Part shown: positions 35,130 to 44,860 of the stretch, piece by piece
Numbering within the stretch: position 1 is the first letter of the stretch
Layout: every line of letters begins with the position of its first letter
Source of the DNA: Rhodospirillaceae bacterium
Lineage (GTDB): Bacteria > Pseudomonadota > Alphaproteobacteria > Rhodospirillales > JABHCV01
DNA: 64,000 bases
Direction: 5' to 3'
NCBI GenBank assembly: GCA_018671895.1
Contig: JABHGV010000070.1
Span: 62,001 to 126,000, forward strand
Translations under genes and position numbers: made by a program
Notes under the pieces: model-generated
The model's database searches: none
Told to the model about the DNA's origin: nothing
What the model saw: only the letters and a program-made list of their open reading frames with translations

Positions 35130-35261
35130 GGGGCTATTCGCCCCTTGGCTTTTGGGGCTTCTGGAAGTCAAAACAAGTTTGGCTAAAGGAGTTGGATTCT
35201 GCAAGGCCTAGCTCCGGGTTCCAATTTTAACTTGGCTTCCAGAGGTGTTGCCCCGAAGGGC
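35130..35261. repeat. Composite CTTCCAGA element (two inverted arms)
   Basis: A full-length-looking element in the dapB-dnaJ gap. Left: hairpin GGGGC-TATTC-GCCCC (35130-35144) and arm TTCTGGAAGTC (35159-35169). Interior: AGGAG...GCTCC with TTGGATTC between. Right: arm AACTTGGCTTCCAGA (35229-35243) and hairpin GCCC-CGAA-GGGC (35250-35261). The arms are inverted relative to one another and the interior matches the 41.4 kb element. Confidence 0.75.
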
Positions 35262-35275
35262 ATTATATATGCACC

Positions 35276-36430
35276 TCAATCCTTGAGGTCTTCCCACAGG
35301 TCCTTGACCTTGTCGAGAAAGCCATGTGATTCAGGATGGTGCTTCTCGTGGCTGGTTTCGGTCTCGAATTCTTTCAACAGTTCTTTCTGTTTTTTCGTCA
35401 GGTTGACCGGCGTTTCAACGGCGATCTGAACGAACATGTCGCCGCGCGAAGAAGCGCGCAGAATATTCATACCCACCCCACCCAGGCGGAATTGCTGGCC
35501 CGATTGCGACCCTGGGGGAATGGTGACGCGTGTGCGTGAGCCATCGACCGTCGGCACCTCTATTGAGCCACCCAGCGTTGCCGTCGTCATTTGAATTGGC
35601 ACCCGGCAATAAATGTTGGCCCCGTCGCGACGGAACATGCGGTGCGAATCGATGCTGAGAAAAATGTAAAGGTCGCCCGCGCCAGCTCCGCGCAATCCGG
35701 CTTCGCCCTCACCACTCAGGCGAATGCGGGTGCCGTCTTCGACGCCGGCCGGAATATTGACCGACAGCGTCTTTTCCTGGTGCGTTCGGCCCTGGCCGCC
35801 ACACGAACGGCACGGCTCTTTAATCACCTGGCCGGTGCCTTGGCACGACGGACAAGTACGTTCGACCGTGAAAAATCCTGACTGACTGCGAACCCGGCCA
35901 TGGCCGCCACAGGTCGCGCATGTCACAGGCGCAGAACCACCGGCTGCGCCCGAACCGGTACAGTCGTCGCATGTTACTGATGTGGGAACGCGAATGTTGG
36001 TTTTCTTGCCCTCGAAGGCTTCTTCCAACGTGATATCCATATTGTATCGCAGGTCCGAACCGCGACCCGGACCGGCACCTGGTCCCTGTCCCGGGCCACC
36101 GCCGCCGCCAAAGTCGCCGAACATTTCATCGAATATATCGGCAAAGCCGCCAAAACCACCGCCACCGCCACCGCCAAAGCCGCCGGGACCGCCCGGACCG
36201 CCTTGTTCAAAGGCGGCATGACCAAAGCGGTCGTAAGCCGCGCGCTTTTCCTCGTCCTTGAGGACTTCGTAGGCTTCGTTGGCTTCCTTGAACATACGCT
36301 CGGCTTCGGCATCATCCGGATTGCGGTCGGGATGGTGCTTCATCGCCAGCTTGCGGTAAGCCTTTTTGATGTCGTCGCCCGAGGCGTCCTTGTCAACGCC
36401 AAGAACGGCGTAAAAGTCTTGCTTGGACAT
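35276..36430 (-). CDS. dnaJ: Chaperone protein DnaJ
   Basis: A 384-residue type I Hsp40 co-chaperone that stimulates DnaK ATPase. The J-domain carries the HPD tripeptide ([11 protein letters not shown], about 30-40); the Gly/Phe-rich linker is very rich in Gly (about 78-118); four zinc-binding repeats follow ([32 protein letters not shown]); and the substrate-binding domain completes it. It follows dnaK by about 43 bases on the same strand. Confidence 0.98.
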   Translation of the reverse strand: MSKQDFYAVLGVDKDASGDDIKKAYRKLAMKHHPDRNPDDAEAERMFKEANEAYEVLKDEEKRAAYDRFGHAAFEQGGPGGPGGFGGGGGGGFGGFADIFDEMFGDFGGGGGPGQGPGAGPGRGSDLRYNMDITLEEAFEGKKTNIRVPTSVTCDDCTGSGAAGGSAPVTCATCGGHGRVRSQSGFFTVERTCPSCQGTGQVIKEPCRSCGGQGRTHQEKTLSVNIPAGVEDGTRIRLSGEGEAGLRGAGAGDLYIFLSIDSHRMFRRDGANIYCRVPIQMTTATLGGSIEVPTVDGSRTRVTIPPGSQSGQQFRLGGVGMNILRASSRGDMFVQIAVETPVNLTKKQKELLKEFETETSHEKHHPESHGFLDKVKDLWEDLKD

Positions 36431-36473
36431 GTGACAATAAACCCCGTGCGTTAGTGCGGCTCAGAACAGAATA

Positions 36474-38417
36474 TTATTTCTTGTCGTCTTCCGCGTCAGG
36501 TTTGCTCGGGTCTATTTCCTCGAATTCGGCGTCGACGACATCGGCGTCGTCATCGGCGGACTTGGCTTCTTCGCCCTCTTCAGGGGCCTCGCCTTGCTCG
36601 CCGGCTTCGGCCTGCTGGGCTGCATACATGGCTTCGCCCAGTTTCATGGAAGCCTGTGTCAGCGTCTCGGTTTTCGCCGTGATTTCTTCGGCGTCTTCGC
36701 CTTCAAGCGCCGTCTTCAATTCGGCGATGGCCGTTTCGATGGCGGTCTTGTCATCATCGGAAATCTTGTCACCGAATTCGCTGAGGTTCTTTTCAGCCGA
36801 ATGCACAAGGCCGTCGGCGTTATTGCGTGCCTCGACCCCTTCCTTGCGTTTCTTGTCTTCTTCGGCATGGGATTCAGCGTCGTTGACCATAGACTCGATG
36901 TCATCATCGCTAAGACCGCCGGACGCCTGGATGCGAATCTGCTGCTCCTTGCCCGTCGCCTTGTCCTTGGCCGACACATTGACGATGCCGTTGGCATCAA
37001 TGTCGAAGGTCACCTCGATCTGCGGAATGCCGCGCGCCGACGGCGGAATGCCGACAAGGTCGAACTGTCCGAGAATCTTGTTATCAGAGGCCATTTCACG
37101 TTCACCCTGGAAGACCCGGATGGTCACCGCCGTCTGGCTGTCCTCGGCGGTCGAAAATACCTGCGACTTGCGTGTCGGAATGGTCGTGTTGCGATCGATC
37201 AGGCGTGTAAACACGCCGCCGAGCGTCTCGATGCCCAGGCTCAGCGGTGTCACGTCGAGCAGCAGCACGTCCTTGACGTCGCCTTGCAGGACGCCACCCT
37301 GAATGGCCGCACCAAGCGCCACCACTTCGTCGGGGTTAACGCCCTTGTGCGGTTCGCGACCGAAGAAATCTTTTACCGTTTCGTGCACCTTTGGCATGCG
37401 GCTCATGCCGCCGACCATGATGACTTCCTTGATGTCGCCAGCCGATACGCCAGCGTCTTTCAAAGCTTTTTTGCACGGCTCGACGGTGCGCTGAATCAAA
37501 TCGTCGACCAGCGCTTCCAGCTTTGCCCGCGTCAGCTTGATGTTCAGGTGCTTCGGCCCGGACGCATCAGCGGTAATAAACGGCAGGTTGATTTCCGTCT
37601 GCACGGCGCTCGACAGTTCAATTTTGGCCTTTTCGCCTTCTTCTTTCAGGCGCTGCAGGGCCAGCTTGTCTTCACGCAAGTCGATGCCATTGTCCTTTTT
37701 GAACTCGTCGGCCAAATAATCGACGATGCGGGCATCGAAATCTTCGCCGCCCAGGAAGGTGTCGCCGTTGGTCGATTTGACCTCGAACACGCCGTCACCG
37801 ATTTCCAGGATCGAAATATCGAATGTGCCGCCACCAAGGTCATAAACCGCGATGATACCGGACTCGTCTTTTTCCAAACCGTAAGCAAGGGCGGCTGCCG
37901 TCGGCTCGTTAATAATGCGCAACACTTCAAGACCGGCGATCTTGCCGGCGTCTTTGGTTGCCTGACGCTGTGAATCATTGAAATAGGCCGGAACCGTAAT
38001 CACGGCTTGCGTGACGTCCTGACCGAGATAGCTTTCCGCCGTCTCTTTCATTTTGCCAAGGATGAAGGCGCTGACCTGACTGGGGCTGTATTTTTCGCCA
38101 TGGGCCTCGACCCAGGCATCGCCGTTATCGCCATCTATGATGTTGTACGGCACCAGGCCCTTGTCCTTTTCAGTCAGCGGATCATCAAAACGACGACCGA
38201 TCAGGCGCTTGATCGCGAACAGGGTGTTTTCCGGGTTGGTCACCGCCTGGCGCTTCGCCGGCTGGCCGACCAGTCGTTCGCCGGATTCCGTAAAACCGAC
38301 GATGGACGGCGTTGTGCGCACACCTTCTGCGTTTTCAATCACCTTCGCATCCTTGCCATCCATAATGGCGATGCAGGAATTGGTGGTCCCAAGGTCGATG
38401 CCGATAACCTTACTCAT
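36474..38417 (-). CDS. dnaK: Chaperone protein DnaK (Hsp70)
   Basis: A 647-residue ATP-dependent chaperone. The ATPase domain opens [31 protein letters not shown] and [14 protein letters not shown] follow. The substrate-binding domain starts at about residue 390, and the lid ends in an acidic tail ([12 protein letters not shown]). Length and signatures are full. Upstream (38418-38593) is a 176-base leader; no CIRCE repeat is seen there. Confidence 0.98.
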   Translation of the reverse strand: MSKVIGIDLGTTNSCIAIMDGKDAKVIENAEGVRTTPSIVGFTESGERLVGQPAKRQAVTNPENTLFAIKRLIGRRFDDPLTEKDKGLVPYNIIDGDNGDAWVEAHGEKYSPSQVSAFILGKMKETAESYLGQDVTQAVITVPAYFNDSQRQATKDAGKIAGLEVLRIINEPTAAALAYGLEKDESGIIAVYDLGGGTFDISILEIGDGVFEVKSTNGDTFLGGEDFDARIVDYLADEFKKDNGIDLREDKLALQRLKEEGEKAKIELSSAVQTEINLPFITADASGPKHLNIKLTRAKLEALVDDLIQRTVEPCKKALKDAGVSAGDIKEVIMVGGMSRMPKVHETVKDFFGREPHKGVNPDEVVALGAAIQGGVLQGDVKDVLLLDVTPLSLGIETLGGVFTRLIDRNTTIPTRKSQVFSTAEDSQTAVTIRVFQGEREMASDNKILGQFDLVGIPPSARGIPQIEVTFDIDANGIVNVSAKDKATGKEQQIRIQASGGLSDDDIESMVNDAESHAEEDKKRKEGVEARNNADGLVHSAEKNLSEFGDKISDDDKTAIETAIAELKTALEGEDAEEITAKTETLTQASMKLGEAMYAAQQAEAGEQGEAPEEGEEAKSADDDADVVDAEFEEIDPSKPDAEDDKK

Positions 38418-38556
38418 GGCTTAGTCCTTCTTGTTTCATAAACGATCAAAAATTCTGTTATGCGGCCCTGAACCGTCCGCTCCGGCGTTATATATGCCGG
38501 TGTGGTTAGCCGCGCAACCTCTCAGCGGTAAAAAAAATCCGCATTTTTCTGGGGTT

Positions 38557-38573
38557 CGCAGCCTTCGGCTGCG
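38557..38573. terminator. Perfect hairpin between grpE and dnaK
   Basis: CGCAGCC-TTC-GGCTGCG, a seven-base perfect stem, lies 20 bases after the grpE stop. No T-tract follows in the minus-strand direction, so it may attenuate or protect RNA ends between grpE and dnaK rather than terminate strongly. The remaining leader (38418-38556) shows no recognisable heat-shock promoter. Confidence 0.45.
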
Positions 38574-38593
38574 TTGGCCAAGGCGCAAATACC

Positions 38594-39361
38594 CTAAAGT
38601 TCCTCATCCAGCTGGCTACCGGTCTGATTCGGCGCTTCGTAGGCCTTGGCCGCGCCTTCGCTTTCGTCCGTTGTCGCGTCGGATTCAGGGGGTTGAGCCG
38701 CATCTTCGGGTGCCGCCTTTGGGCCGCCCTTCGATACCCCGACCTTGGCCGGGCGCAGCAGGCGATCACGAATGGTGTAGCCCGCCTGAATAACCTGAAC
38801 GACGGTGCCTGTCGGCTTGTCCGGGTCTTCCATTTCAAACATCGCTTCGTGCAAGTTGTGATCAAACCGCTGGCCTTCGGCCTCGATCAGCTTGATGCCG
38901 ACTCTCTCGAACGTATTCAGCAATTCGCGCTGGGTCATCTCGACGCCGGTGCACAGGTTGTCGACGGCCTCGTCAGAATCACGCGTCGTGGAATCGACAC
39001 TGTCCAGGGCGCGCCCCAGATTATCGGCAACGGAAACCATCTCGGCGGCAAAAGACTGAATGGCGTATTTCGATGCGTCTTCCTTGTCGCGCTGGGCGCG
39101 GCGGCGGACATTTTCGGTTTCAGCGACGGCACGCAACAGCTTGTCGTTCAGGTCGGCAATCACGTCTTGCAGTTCGGCCAGGCCATCGCCGCCTTGCAGC
39201 AATTCCAGCTCATCGTCCGATGCTTCAGGGCCCATCAGGGGCTCATCTGCACCCTCTTGTGGGACCGCATCGTCCTCTTCATCCGCCGGGGTCTGTTCAG
39301 GCTCCACATTATCTGCGGTCTGTTCTTCTTCGGGCTGTTCGTTTTCGGTGTCTTCGGACAT
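38594..39361 (-). CDS. grpE: Nucleotide exchange factor GrpE
   Basis: A 255-residue dimeric exchange factor for DnaK. An acidic N-terminal tail of about 80 residues precedes the long helical region (AELQDVIADLNDKLLRAVAE to RAQRDKEDASKYAIQSFA); the C-terminal beta domain contains FDHNLHEAMFEMEDPDKPTG and QAGYTIRDRLLRPAKVGVSK. A further C-terminal extension of about 40 residues is low-complexity. Start ATG at 39361, 28 bases after the hrcA stop. Confidence 0.95.
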   Translation of the reverse strand: MSEDTENEQPEEEQTADNVEPEQTPADEEDDAVPQEGADEPLMGPEASDDELELLQGGDGLAELQDVIADLNDKLLRAVAETENVRRRAQRDKEDASKYAIQSFAAEMVSVADNLGRALDSVDSTTRDSDEAVDNLCTGVEMTQRELLNTFERVGIKLIEAEGQRFDHNLHEAMFEMEDPDKPTGTVVQVIQAGYTIRDRLLRPAKVGVSKGGPKAAPEDAAQPPESDATTDESEGAAKAYEAPNQTGSQLDEEL

Positions 39362-39389
39362 GGTCGTCGTGTTCTCCAAAATCTTCTTT

Positions 39390-40463
39390 TTAAGTGTTTG
39401 CACCGACATGCGGTGTGGTCGTTGTGCCAACAAGGCGTCCGACCAGTTTCGCTGTGTAATCGACCATCGGGACGATACGGGCATAGTTCATTCGGGTCGG
39501 GCCAATAACACCAATCGCCCCGACCACCTGTTCTTGGGCGTCGCGATAAGACCCGATGATCATCGAGCATCCGGCCATGCTGGACAGTTTATTATCAGAC
39601 CCGATGAATATCTGCACCCCTTCTGCGCGTTCGGTCAGCGACAGCAGATTGAGCATGGTTTCTTTTGTCTCCAAAGCCTCGAACAGGCTGCGGATATGTT
39701 CCAGATCGGTGGCCGCCTTGACGTCTTCCAGCAAATTGGCTTGCCCACTGACGATCAGAGTGCCGTCGGTGGTCGAATCTCCTTCGGCCCAGCTGGCGAT
39801 CCCGGCGGCGACCACAGAGCGGGTCAGCTCATCCAGTTGCACGCGGTGTTGATCAAGTTCAGCCATGATCCCATCATAGGCTTCACCCAACGTGCGGCCA
39901 ACCAGGCGGGCGCTTAGGTAATTGCTCGCCGCGACCAATGCCGACGGCGGCAGGTCGGCAGGAATTTCAATAAAGCGATTTTCAACGATGCCGTTTTCCG
40001 TCACCATGACGACCAGCGCACGACCCGGATTAAGAGACACCAGTTCGATGTGTTTCAGCGGCGTATCGGTTTTCGGTGCCGTTACCAGCCCGGCGCAGTG
40101 GGACAAGCCGGACAGTACAGAGGTCGCTTCTTTTAATACACCTTCAACGCTGGACCCCGACGCCTGACAGTGGGCCTCGATGCTGTCGCGTTCGGACTTG
40201 GTTAAATTGCCGACCTGCAACAGACCGTCGACGAACAGTTTCAAGCCTGCATCCGTCGGCAGCCTGCCGGCCGATGCATGCGGGCTGAACAGCAGTCCGG
40301 CGTCTTCCAGGTCGGCCATGACATTGCGCACGGTCGCCGGTGACAGAACCGATCCCAGCCGTTTCGAGACAGTGCGCGAGCCAATCGGCTCGCCGGTCAA
40401 AACATAGGCGTCGACAATCTGTCGGAATATTTCGCGTGATCGCTCGTTCAGTTCGGAAATCAT
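39390..40463 (-). CDS. hrcA: Heat-inducible transcription repressor HrcA
   Basis: A 357-residue repressor whose usual operator is the CIRCE inverted repeat at groESL and sometimes dnaK or hrcA. It has the N-terminal winged helix (RSREIFRQIVDAYVLTGEPI, then SKRLGSVLSPATVRNVMADL) and the GAF-like dimerisation and inserted domains ending VGAIGVIGPTRMNYARIVPM. It is the first gene of hrcA-grpE-dnaK-dnaJ and diverges from rph. No CIRCE is visible in the window, so its targets lie elsewhere. Confidence 0.95.
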   Translation of the reverse strand: MISELNERSREIFRQIVDAYVLTGEPIGSRTVSKRLGSVLSPATVRNVMADLEDAGLLFSPHASAGRLPTDAGLKLFVDGLLQVGNLTKSERDSIEAHCQASGSSVEGVLKEATSVLSGLSHCAGLVTAPKTDTPLKHIELVSLNPGRALVVMVTENGIVENRFIEIPADLPPSALVAASNYLSARLVGRTLGEAYDGIMAELDQHRVQLDELTRSVVAAGIASWAEGDSTTDGTLIVSGQANLLEDVKAATDLEHIRSLFEALETKETMLNLLSLTERAEGVQIFIGSDNKLSSMAGCSMIIGSYRDAQEQVVGAIGVIGPTRMNYARIVPMVDYTAKLVGRLVGTTTTPHVGANT

Positions 40464-40580
40464 GCCGTTAACTCTTAGCCATTATCTTCCGGGAATGTAG
40501 TCACCGGACCTTGCCCCGTCAACGAGGGTACTATAGCTTTCGCCGACCATCGAAACTGAATCAATAAACAGGATTATAAA

Positions 40581-41297
40581 ATGAGACCATCGGGTCGCGC
40601 TACTGATGAACTTCGTTCGGTCCAGCTTGAAACGGGCGTCAATAAACATGCCGAAGGCTCGTGCCTGATTAAAATGGGCGACACCCACGTGTTGTGTCTG
40701 GCCAGTGTCGAGCAGCGGGTTCCGCCCTGGATGCGAAATTCCGGAAAAGGCTGGGTAACGGCGGAATACGGCATGCTGCCCAGAGCCACCGGAGAGCGCA
40801 TGAGTCGCGAAGCGGCGCGTGGAAAGCAATCGGGCCGGACCCAGGAAATTCAGCGCCTGATCGGTCGTTCTCTGCGTGCTGTCACCGATCTTGAAGCCAT
40901 GGGTGAAATGCAGGTTTCCGTCGATTGCGACGTTATTCAGGCCGATGGCGGCACCCGCACAGCATCCATCACCGGGGCGTATGTGGCGCTGCATATGGCG
41001 TTTCAGCGCATGGTCGATCTGGGTGTGTTGACCGAAATTCCACTGACCGATGCGGTGGCTGCTATTTCATGCGGACTTTACAATGACGCCGCTGTGCTTG
41101 ATCTGGACTATGACGAAGACAGTACCGCACAGGCCGACGCCAATTTCGTGCTGACGGCAGCGGGCGGCATCGTCGAAGTGCAGGGCACCGCAGAAGACAA
41201 ACCGTTCACGCCGGAGCAATTCGCCGAACTGATGAGCCTGGCGCGCAAGGGCGTCGATGAACTGGTGGTGGCGCAGAAAGAAACGCTGCATATTTAG
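40581..41297 (+). CDS. rph: Ribonuclease PH
   Basis: A 238-residue phosphorolytic 3'-5' exoribonuclease that trims tRNA 3' ends. It begins [20 protein letters not shown]; the active-site region [20 protein letters not shown] and the C-terminal [20 protein letters not shown] are complete. Full length, unlike the frameshifted E. coli K-12 copy. It diverges from hrcA across 117 bases. Confidence 0.97.
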   Translation: MRPSGRATDELRSVQLETGVNKHAEGSCLIKMGDTHVLCLASVEQRVPPWMRNSGKGWVTAEYGMLPRATGERMSREAARGKQSGRTQEIQRLIGRSLRAVTDLEAMGEMQVSVDCDVIQADGGTRTASITGAYVALHMAFQRMVDLGVLTEIPLTDAVAAISCGLYNDAAVLDLDYDEDSTAQADANFVLTAAGGIVEVQGTAEDKPFTPEQFAELMSLARKGVDELVVAQKETLHI

Positions 41298-41298
41298 T

Positions 41299-41338
41299 GC
41301 CCTGCGGGGCAACGATTCTGGAAGTCAGACTTAAATTA
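41299..41338. repeat. CTTCCAGA repeat arm downstream of rph
   Basis: Hairpin GCCC-TGCG-GGGC (41299-41310) then ATTCTGGAAGTCAGACTTAA, starting two bases after the rph stop. It is a direct tandem neighbour of the longer element that begins at 41341, with the same hairpin and arm. Confidence 0.75.
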
Positions 41339-41340
41339 TT

Positions 41341-41465
41341 GCCCTGCGGGGCAAGGCCTCTGGAAGTCTGACTTAAATTGGGTATAGGAGATTAGATTCT
41401 TAGAGGGTTTAGCTCCTGCCAAAATTTGAACTTGGCTTCCAGAAACCGCGCCACCCGCAGGGTGC
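41341..41465. repeat. Composite CTTCCAGA element (two inverted arms) before rdgB
   Basis: Left hairpin GCCC-TGCG-GGGC (41341-41352) and arm TCTGGAAGTC (41359-41368); interior with AGGAG paired to CTCCT around TTAGATTCTTAG; right arm AACTTGGCTTCCAGA (41429-41443) and hairpin CACCC-GCA-GGGTG (41452-41464). Interior and arms match the 35.1 kb element. The rest of the rph-rdgB gap (41466-41502) shows nothing further. Confidence 0.75.
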
Positions 41466-41502
41466 GAGAACAAAAAGAGCGTGCGCGTAATCAGAGGTTT
41501 GA

Positions 41503-42099
41503 ATGAGCAGAAAAATTTCAGAGAGCACGCTCGTTATCGCCAGTCACAACCCGGGCAAGGTGCGCGAGATTGCCGACCTGCTGGCCCCGTTTGATGTCGA
41601 GGTCGTCTCTGCTAGTGAAATGGGACTGGACGAGCCCGTCGAAGACGGCCTGACCTTTGCCGCCAATGCCGAGATTAAGGCGCGCGCCGGAACCGAAGGA
41701 TCAGGATTGCCGGTACTGGCCGATGATTCCGGGTTGTCTGTGGACGCACTGGATGGTGCACCCGGCATCTATTCCGCCCGCTGGGCCGGGCCGAACAAGG
41801 ATTTCGATCTGGCCATGCAAAAGGTCGAAGATGAAGTCGGCGACGCCACCAACCGCCGGGCGCATTTTGTCTGCGCCCTGACGCTGGCATGGCCGGACGG
41901 CCATATGGAGACGTTTGAAGGCCGTTTCGACGGCTCGCTGGTCTGGCCGCCGCGCGGTGATAAAGGGTTTGGCTATGACCCGATCTTCCAGCCTGATGGC
42001 ATGGACGTTACCTGCGCCGAAATGCCGCCGGAAGAAAAACACCGCATCAGCCACCGCGCTCAGGCCTTTAAATTGCTCGTTGCAGCGTGTTTTAAGTGA
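41503..42099 (+). CDS. rdgB: Non-canonical purine NTP pyrophosphatase RdgB/HAM1
   Basis: A 198-residue house-cleaning enzyme that hydrolyses dITP, XTP and ITP to monophosphates. It opens [20 protein letters not shown] (residues 9-28), has [21 protein letters not shown] with the catalytic acidic residues, and ends [31 protein letters not shown]. Its stop overlaps the hemW start (GTGA). Confidence 0.96.
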   Translation: MSRKISESTLVIASHNPGKVREIADLLAPFDVEVVSASEMGLDEPVEDGLTFAANAEIKARAGTEGSGLPVLADDSGLSVDALDGAPGIYSARWAGPNKDFDLAMQKVEDEVGDATNRRAHFVCALTLAWPDGHMETFEGRFDGSLVWPPRGDKGFGYDPIFQPDGMDVTCAEMPPEEKHRISHRAQAFKLLVAACFK

Positions 42100-43235
42100 C
42101 TGAAGCCATGGAAACTGGACTTAAGCCCCTTTCTTTGTACGTTCACTGGCCTTTTTGCCTGTCCAAATGCCCATATTGCGACTTTAACAGCCATGTTTCC
42201 GAAGAAGCCATAGATCATGGCCGGTGGCGCGACGCGCTGCTGAGCGAAATGGCACATTTCGCGAGCGAGACAAAAAATCGGGCGTTATCGAGCATCTTTT
42301 TCGGCGGCGGCACCCCGTCATTAATGCAGCCAGATACCGTTGCTGCGATCATTTCAGAAGCAAAACGCCACTGGAGTGTGGCGGATATCGAAATCACCGC
42401 GGAAGCAAACCCAACATCGGTCGAGGCCGACAAGCTGGAGGCCTTTCGCGACGCCGGAATTAACCGTTTGTCGCTGGGCGTTCAGTCATTTGATGATAAT
42501 GCCTTGAAATATCTGGGCCGTGAGCATTCCAGCGATGATGCAACGAATGCTATTTCGCTAGCGAAAAGACTGTTCCCGGCCTTTTCTTTCGACTTGATTT
42601 ACGCGCGGGCCGAGCAAACCGCCGATGATTGGCAGGCCGAATTGGAACAAGCGTTCAGTTTTGAGCCGCCTCATATTTCCCTGTACCAGCTGAGCATCGA
42701 GCCGGGAACACCGTTTCACAAACGAAATGTCGAGGTGCCTGAAAATAATGCCGCCGCCAGGCTGTTTGAGCTGACCCAGACACTATCCGAAGCGGCCGGA
42801 TTGCCGGCGTATGAAATTTCAAACCATGCCCGGCCCGGATACGAATGCCGTCACAATCTGGGTATCTGGGACGGTCAGGACTACATCGGCATTGGCCCCG
42901 GAGCACACGGTCGCTTGGGCGATGCTGATGATGCAACCGACGCCATTTATCAGATCCACGACCCGGCACGCTGGCTTTCAGCCATCGATGAAAAGGGTCA
43001 TGCCACCGCCAAGCGTCAGCGTTTAAGCCCACGCGAACGGCTGGAGGAGCGGGTGATGACGGGCCTGCGCACGTCTGTCGGCATTGGCCCGAAGCTGACC
43101 CAGTTTATCAATGGCGAGTTGCTGGCTGAAATGATACAGGGCGGCTTCCTGGCGTGGGCTGACGGAAAGCTCAGCGCAACACCAACCGGTCGTCTGGTCC
43201 TTGATGCGGTAATACATCGGCTATTGAGCGATTAA
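42096..43235 (+). CDS. hemW: Heme chaperone HemW (coproporphyrinogen oxidase-like radical SAM)
   Basis: A 379-residue radical-SAM protein; family members bind and insert heme rather than oxidise coproporphyrinogen. The cluster motif is [16 protein letters not shown] (Cys21/25/28 region), with [13 protein letters not shown] and [20 protein letters not shown]. The HemW form KCPYC is seen rather than the HemN PRYTSYPT start. GTG start at 42096 overlapping rdgB; an ATG at 42108 is an alternative. It converges on lppC. Confidence 0.92.
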   Translation: MTEAMETGLKPLSLYVHWPFCLSKCPYCDFNSHVSEEAIDHGRWRDALLSEMAHFASETKNRALSSIFFGGGTPSLMQPDTVAAIISEAKRHWSVADIEITAEANPTSVEADKLEAFRDAGINRLSLGVQSFDDNALKYLGREHSSDDATNAISLAKRLFPAFSFDLIYARAEQTADDWQAELEQAFSFEPPHISLYQLSIEPGTPFHKRNVEVPENNAAARLFELTQTLSEAAGLPAYEISNHARPGYECRHNLGIWDGQDYIGIGPGAHGRLGDADDATDAIYQIHDPARWLSAIDEKGHATAKRQRLSPRERLEERVMTGLRTSVGIGPKLTQFINGELLAEMIQGGFLAWADGKLSATPTGRLVLDAVIHRLLSD

Positions 43236-44860
43236 TCGGTAAAGGATTCAGGGGCCTTGCTGATGATCTTCGGGCCATCCGGCGTCAGGCGCAAGACGGC
43301 GAGGCCGCGCTCGACACCGCCGTCGGCGGCGAACCGGAAAATACCGTCGCGGCCCCAGAAGCCGCTTTTTACCGCCATTGCCTCGGCCTCGAACTTGGCA
43401 AGAACCGGGGACTTTGACATCACCGCGGCCAGCGCCGTCGCGTCATAAGCCAGCGTCGCCAGACGGTGCGGCAACGCGCCATAGGTTTTCCTGTACTGAT
43501 CGACGAATTCTGCGCGTGCTCGCGGCGGCGGCCCGGCGTACCAGCCATTCAGCAACGCCGGTTCAGAACCAAGCCCCGGTGCATCCCATTGCCCGGTTCC
43601 CAGCATGCGAACCTTTTTCGGATCAATATCGTAAAACGGCAGCAAGGCTGCGACGGCCAACAACCGCTTGCCACCATCGGCCAGCAGAAGGGCGTCATAG
43701 GGAACGTCGCCAATGGTCTGCAGTTTTTCCAGTCGTTCCAGCACCCGCCTCGACAAGTCGCTATCCCGCCTGGCCAGGTCGGCGCGTTGGTCCAGCAGGG
43801 CTTGACGGCGAATTTCATAATCAGCCATTTCCTGCACGACACCTGAGAAATCGTCGCTATCGGGGTCATAGAACTGCACCCGTGAAACCTCTGCACCCAG
43901 CATCATCGCCGTTTGCTTCAGGGTTTCGACAACGGCCTGACCATAGGCGTTGCCCGGTGCCAGCGCCGCGAACCGCTGAATGCCGCTAGACCGGGCATAG
44001 GCAACGACCCGCTCGACCTCGGTTTCAGGGAAGAACCCCATGGTATAGACGCCATCACCGGTAATGGTCCGGTCCGATGAAAAGCCAACGACGGTAACGT
44101 TAGCGGCGCGCGCCATCGGAGCGACTGCGCGCACGGATGGTGCCAGCAGCGGGCCCAGCATAATTGATGCACCATCACCGATAGCGAGTGAGGCCGCGCC
44201 CATCGCCCCTTCCGGGGTGCCCTCGGTATCAAATATCAACAGCTCGAAAGACATGTCGGAAAAATCGAACAGCGCCATCTGGGCGGCGTTCAACATGGAC
44301 CGGCCAAGCTTGGCGTTTGGCCCGCTCAACGGCACCAGCAGGGCGACGCGCACAGTTGACGATGGTGCCAGCGGCGTCACCGGGCGTGGTTCCTGGGTTG
44401 GCATCGCCATCGGGACGGTCGGGGCCTGACGGGTCAACAGCGGAATCAGCGACGGCGTCTTGGCTTCGGGCTGTTCCGGAGTGGGGGGCGCGGGTGGCGC
44501 CGTTGCGGTCTCTGTCACAGGGGCCGCATCGGAAGTCGGAGCAGTCGCGGTTTCTACTGGGCGCGGCGGTGTGGTCGCAAATGTGCTTGTCGACGGCAGC
44601 GCGGACGTTTTCGAGCTCGGCGGCTCGAACACAAAACTGTCGCTAGCGGCGCTTTGTTTTTTTACCGCCGGGGCCTCAGGTGCACTCGTGGGCTGCTCGT
44701 CTTTGGTGCGATCAGTACTGGTCCGGGGTTCGACCGGAACCGTCTGTCCTTGCAACAACGACGGGAGTCGTGAAGACTCACATCCCGCGAGCACCATCAC
44801 CGCCGCGACAAGCATAATATAAGACACGGACCGGACGGCCAGCCATGACGAAACGCGCAT
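43232..44860 (-). CDS. LppC-like lipoprotein, penicillin-binding-protein activator family
   Basis: A 542-residue outer-membrane lipoprotein. Signal peptide with lipobox LAGC (about residue 27). After a disordered Pro/Ser/Thr/Ala-rich linker of about 140 residues, a periplasmic-binding-type fold starts RVALLVPLSGPNAKLGRSML and has FSSDRTITGDGVYTMGFFPE. E. coli LpoA has the same C-terminal fold and activates PBP1A; the partner here is inferred. I take the ATG at 44860; its first 16 bases overlap the start of rsmI on the other strand. Confidence 0.85.
   Translation of the reverse strand: MRVSSWLAVRSVSYIMLVAAVMVLAGCESSRLPSLLQGQTVPVEPRTSTDRTKDEQPTSAPEAPAVKKQSAASDSFVFEPPSSKTSALPSTSTFATTPPRPVETATAPTSDAAPVTETATAPPAPPTPEQPEAKTPSLIPLLTRQAPTVPMAMPTQEPRPVTPLAPSSTVRVALLVPLSGPNAKLGRSMLNAAQMALFDFSDMSFELLIFDTEGTPEGAMGAASLAIGDGASIMLGPLLAPSVRAVAPMARAANVTVVGFSSDRTITGDGVYTMGFFPETEVERVVAYARSSGIQRFAALAPGNAYGQAVVETLKQTAMMLGAEVSRVQFYDPDSDDFSGVVQEMADYEIRRQALLDQRADLARRDSDLSRRVLERLEKLQTIGDVPYDALLLADGGKRLLAVAALLPFYDIDPKKVRMLGTGQWDAPGLGSEPALLNGWYAGPPPRARAEFVDQYRKTYGALPHRLATLAYDATALAAVMSKSPVLAKFEAEAMAVKSGFWGRDGIFRFAADGGVERGLAVLRLTPDGPKIISKAPESFTD

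Noticed and set aside
40464-40580. A CIRCE operator upstream of hrcA (expected for an HrcA-regulated locus)
   Set aside because: Neither the hrcA-rph gap nor the dnaK leader contains the TTAGCACTC-N9-GAGTGCTAA inverted repeat or a close variant that I can see.
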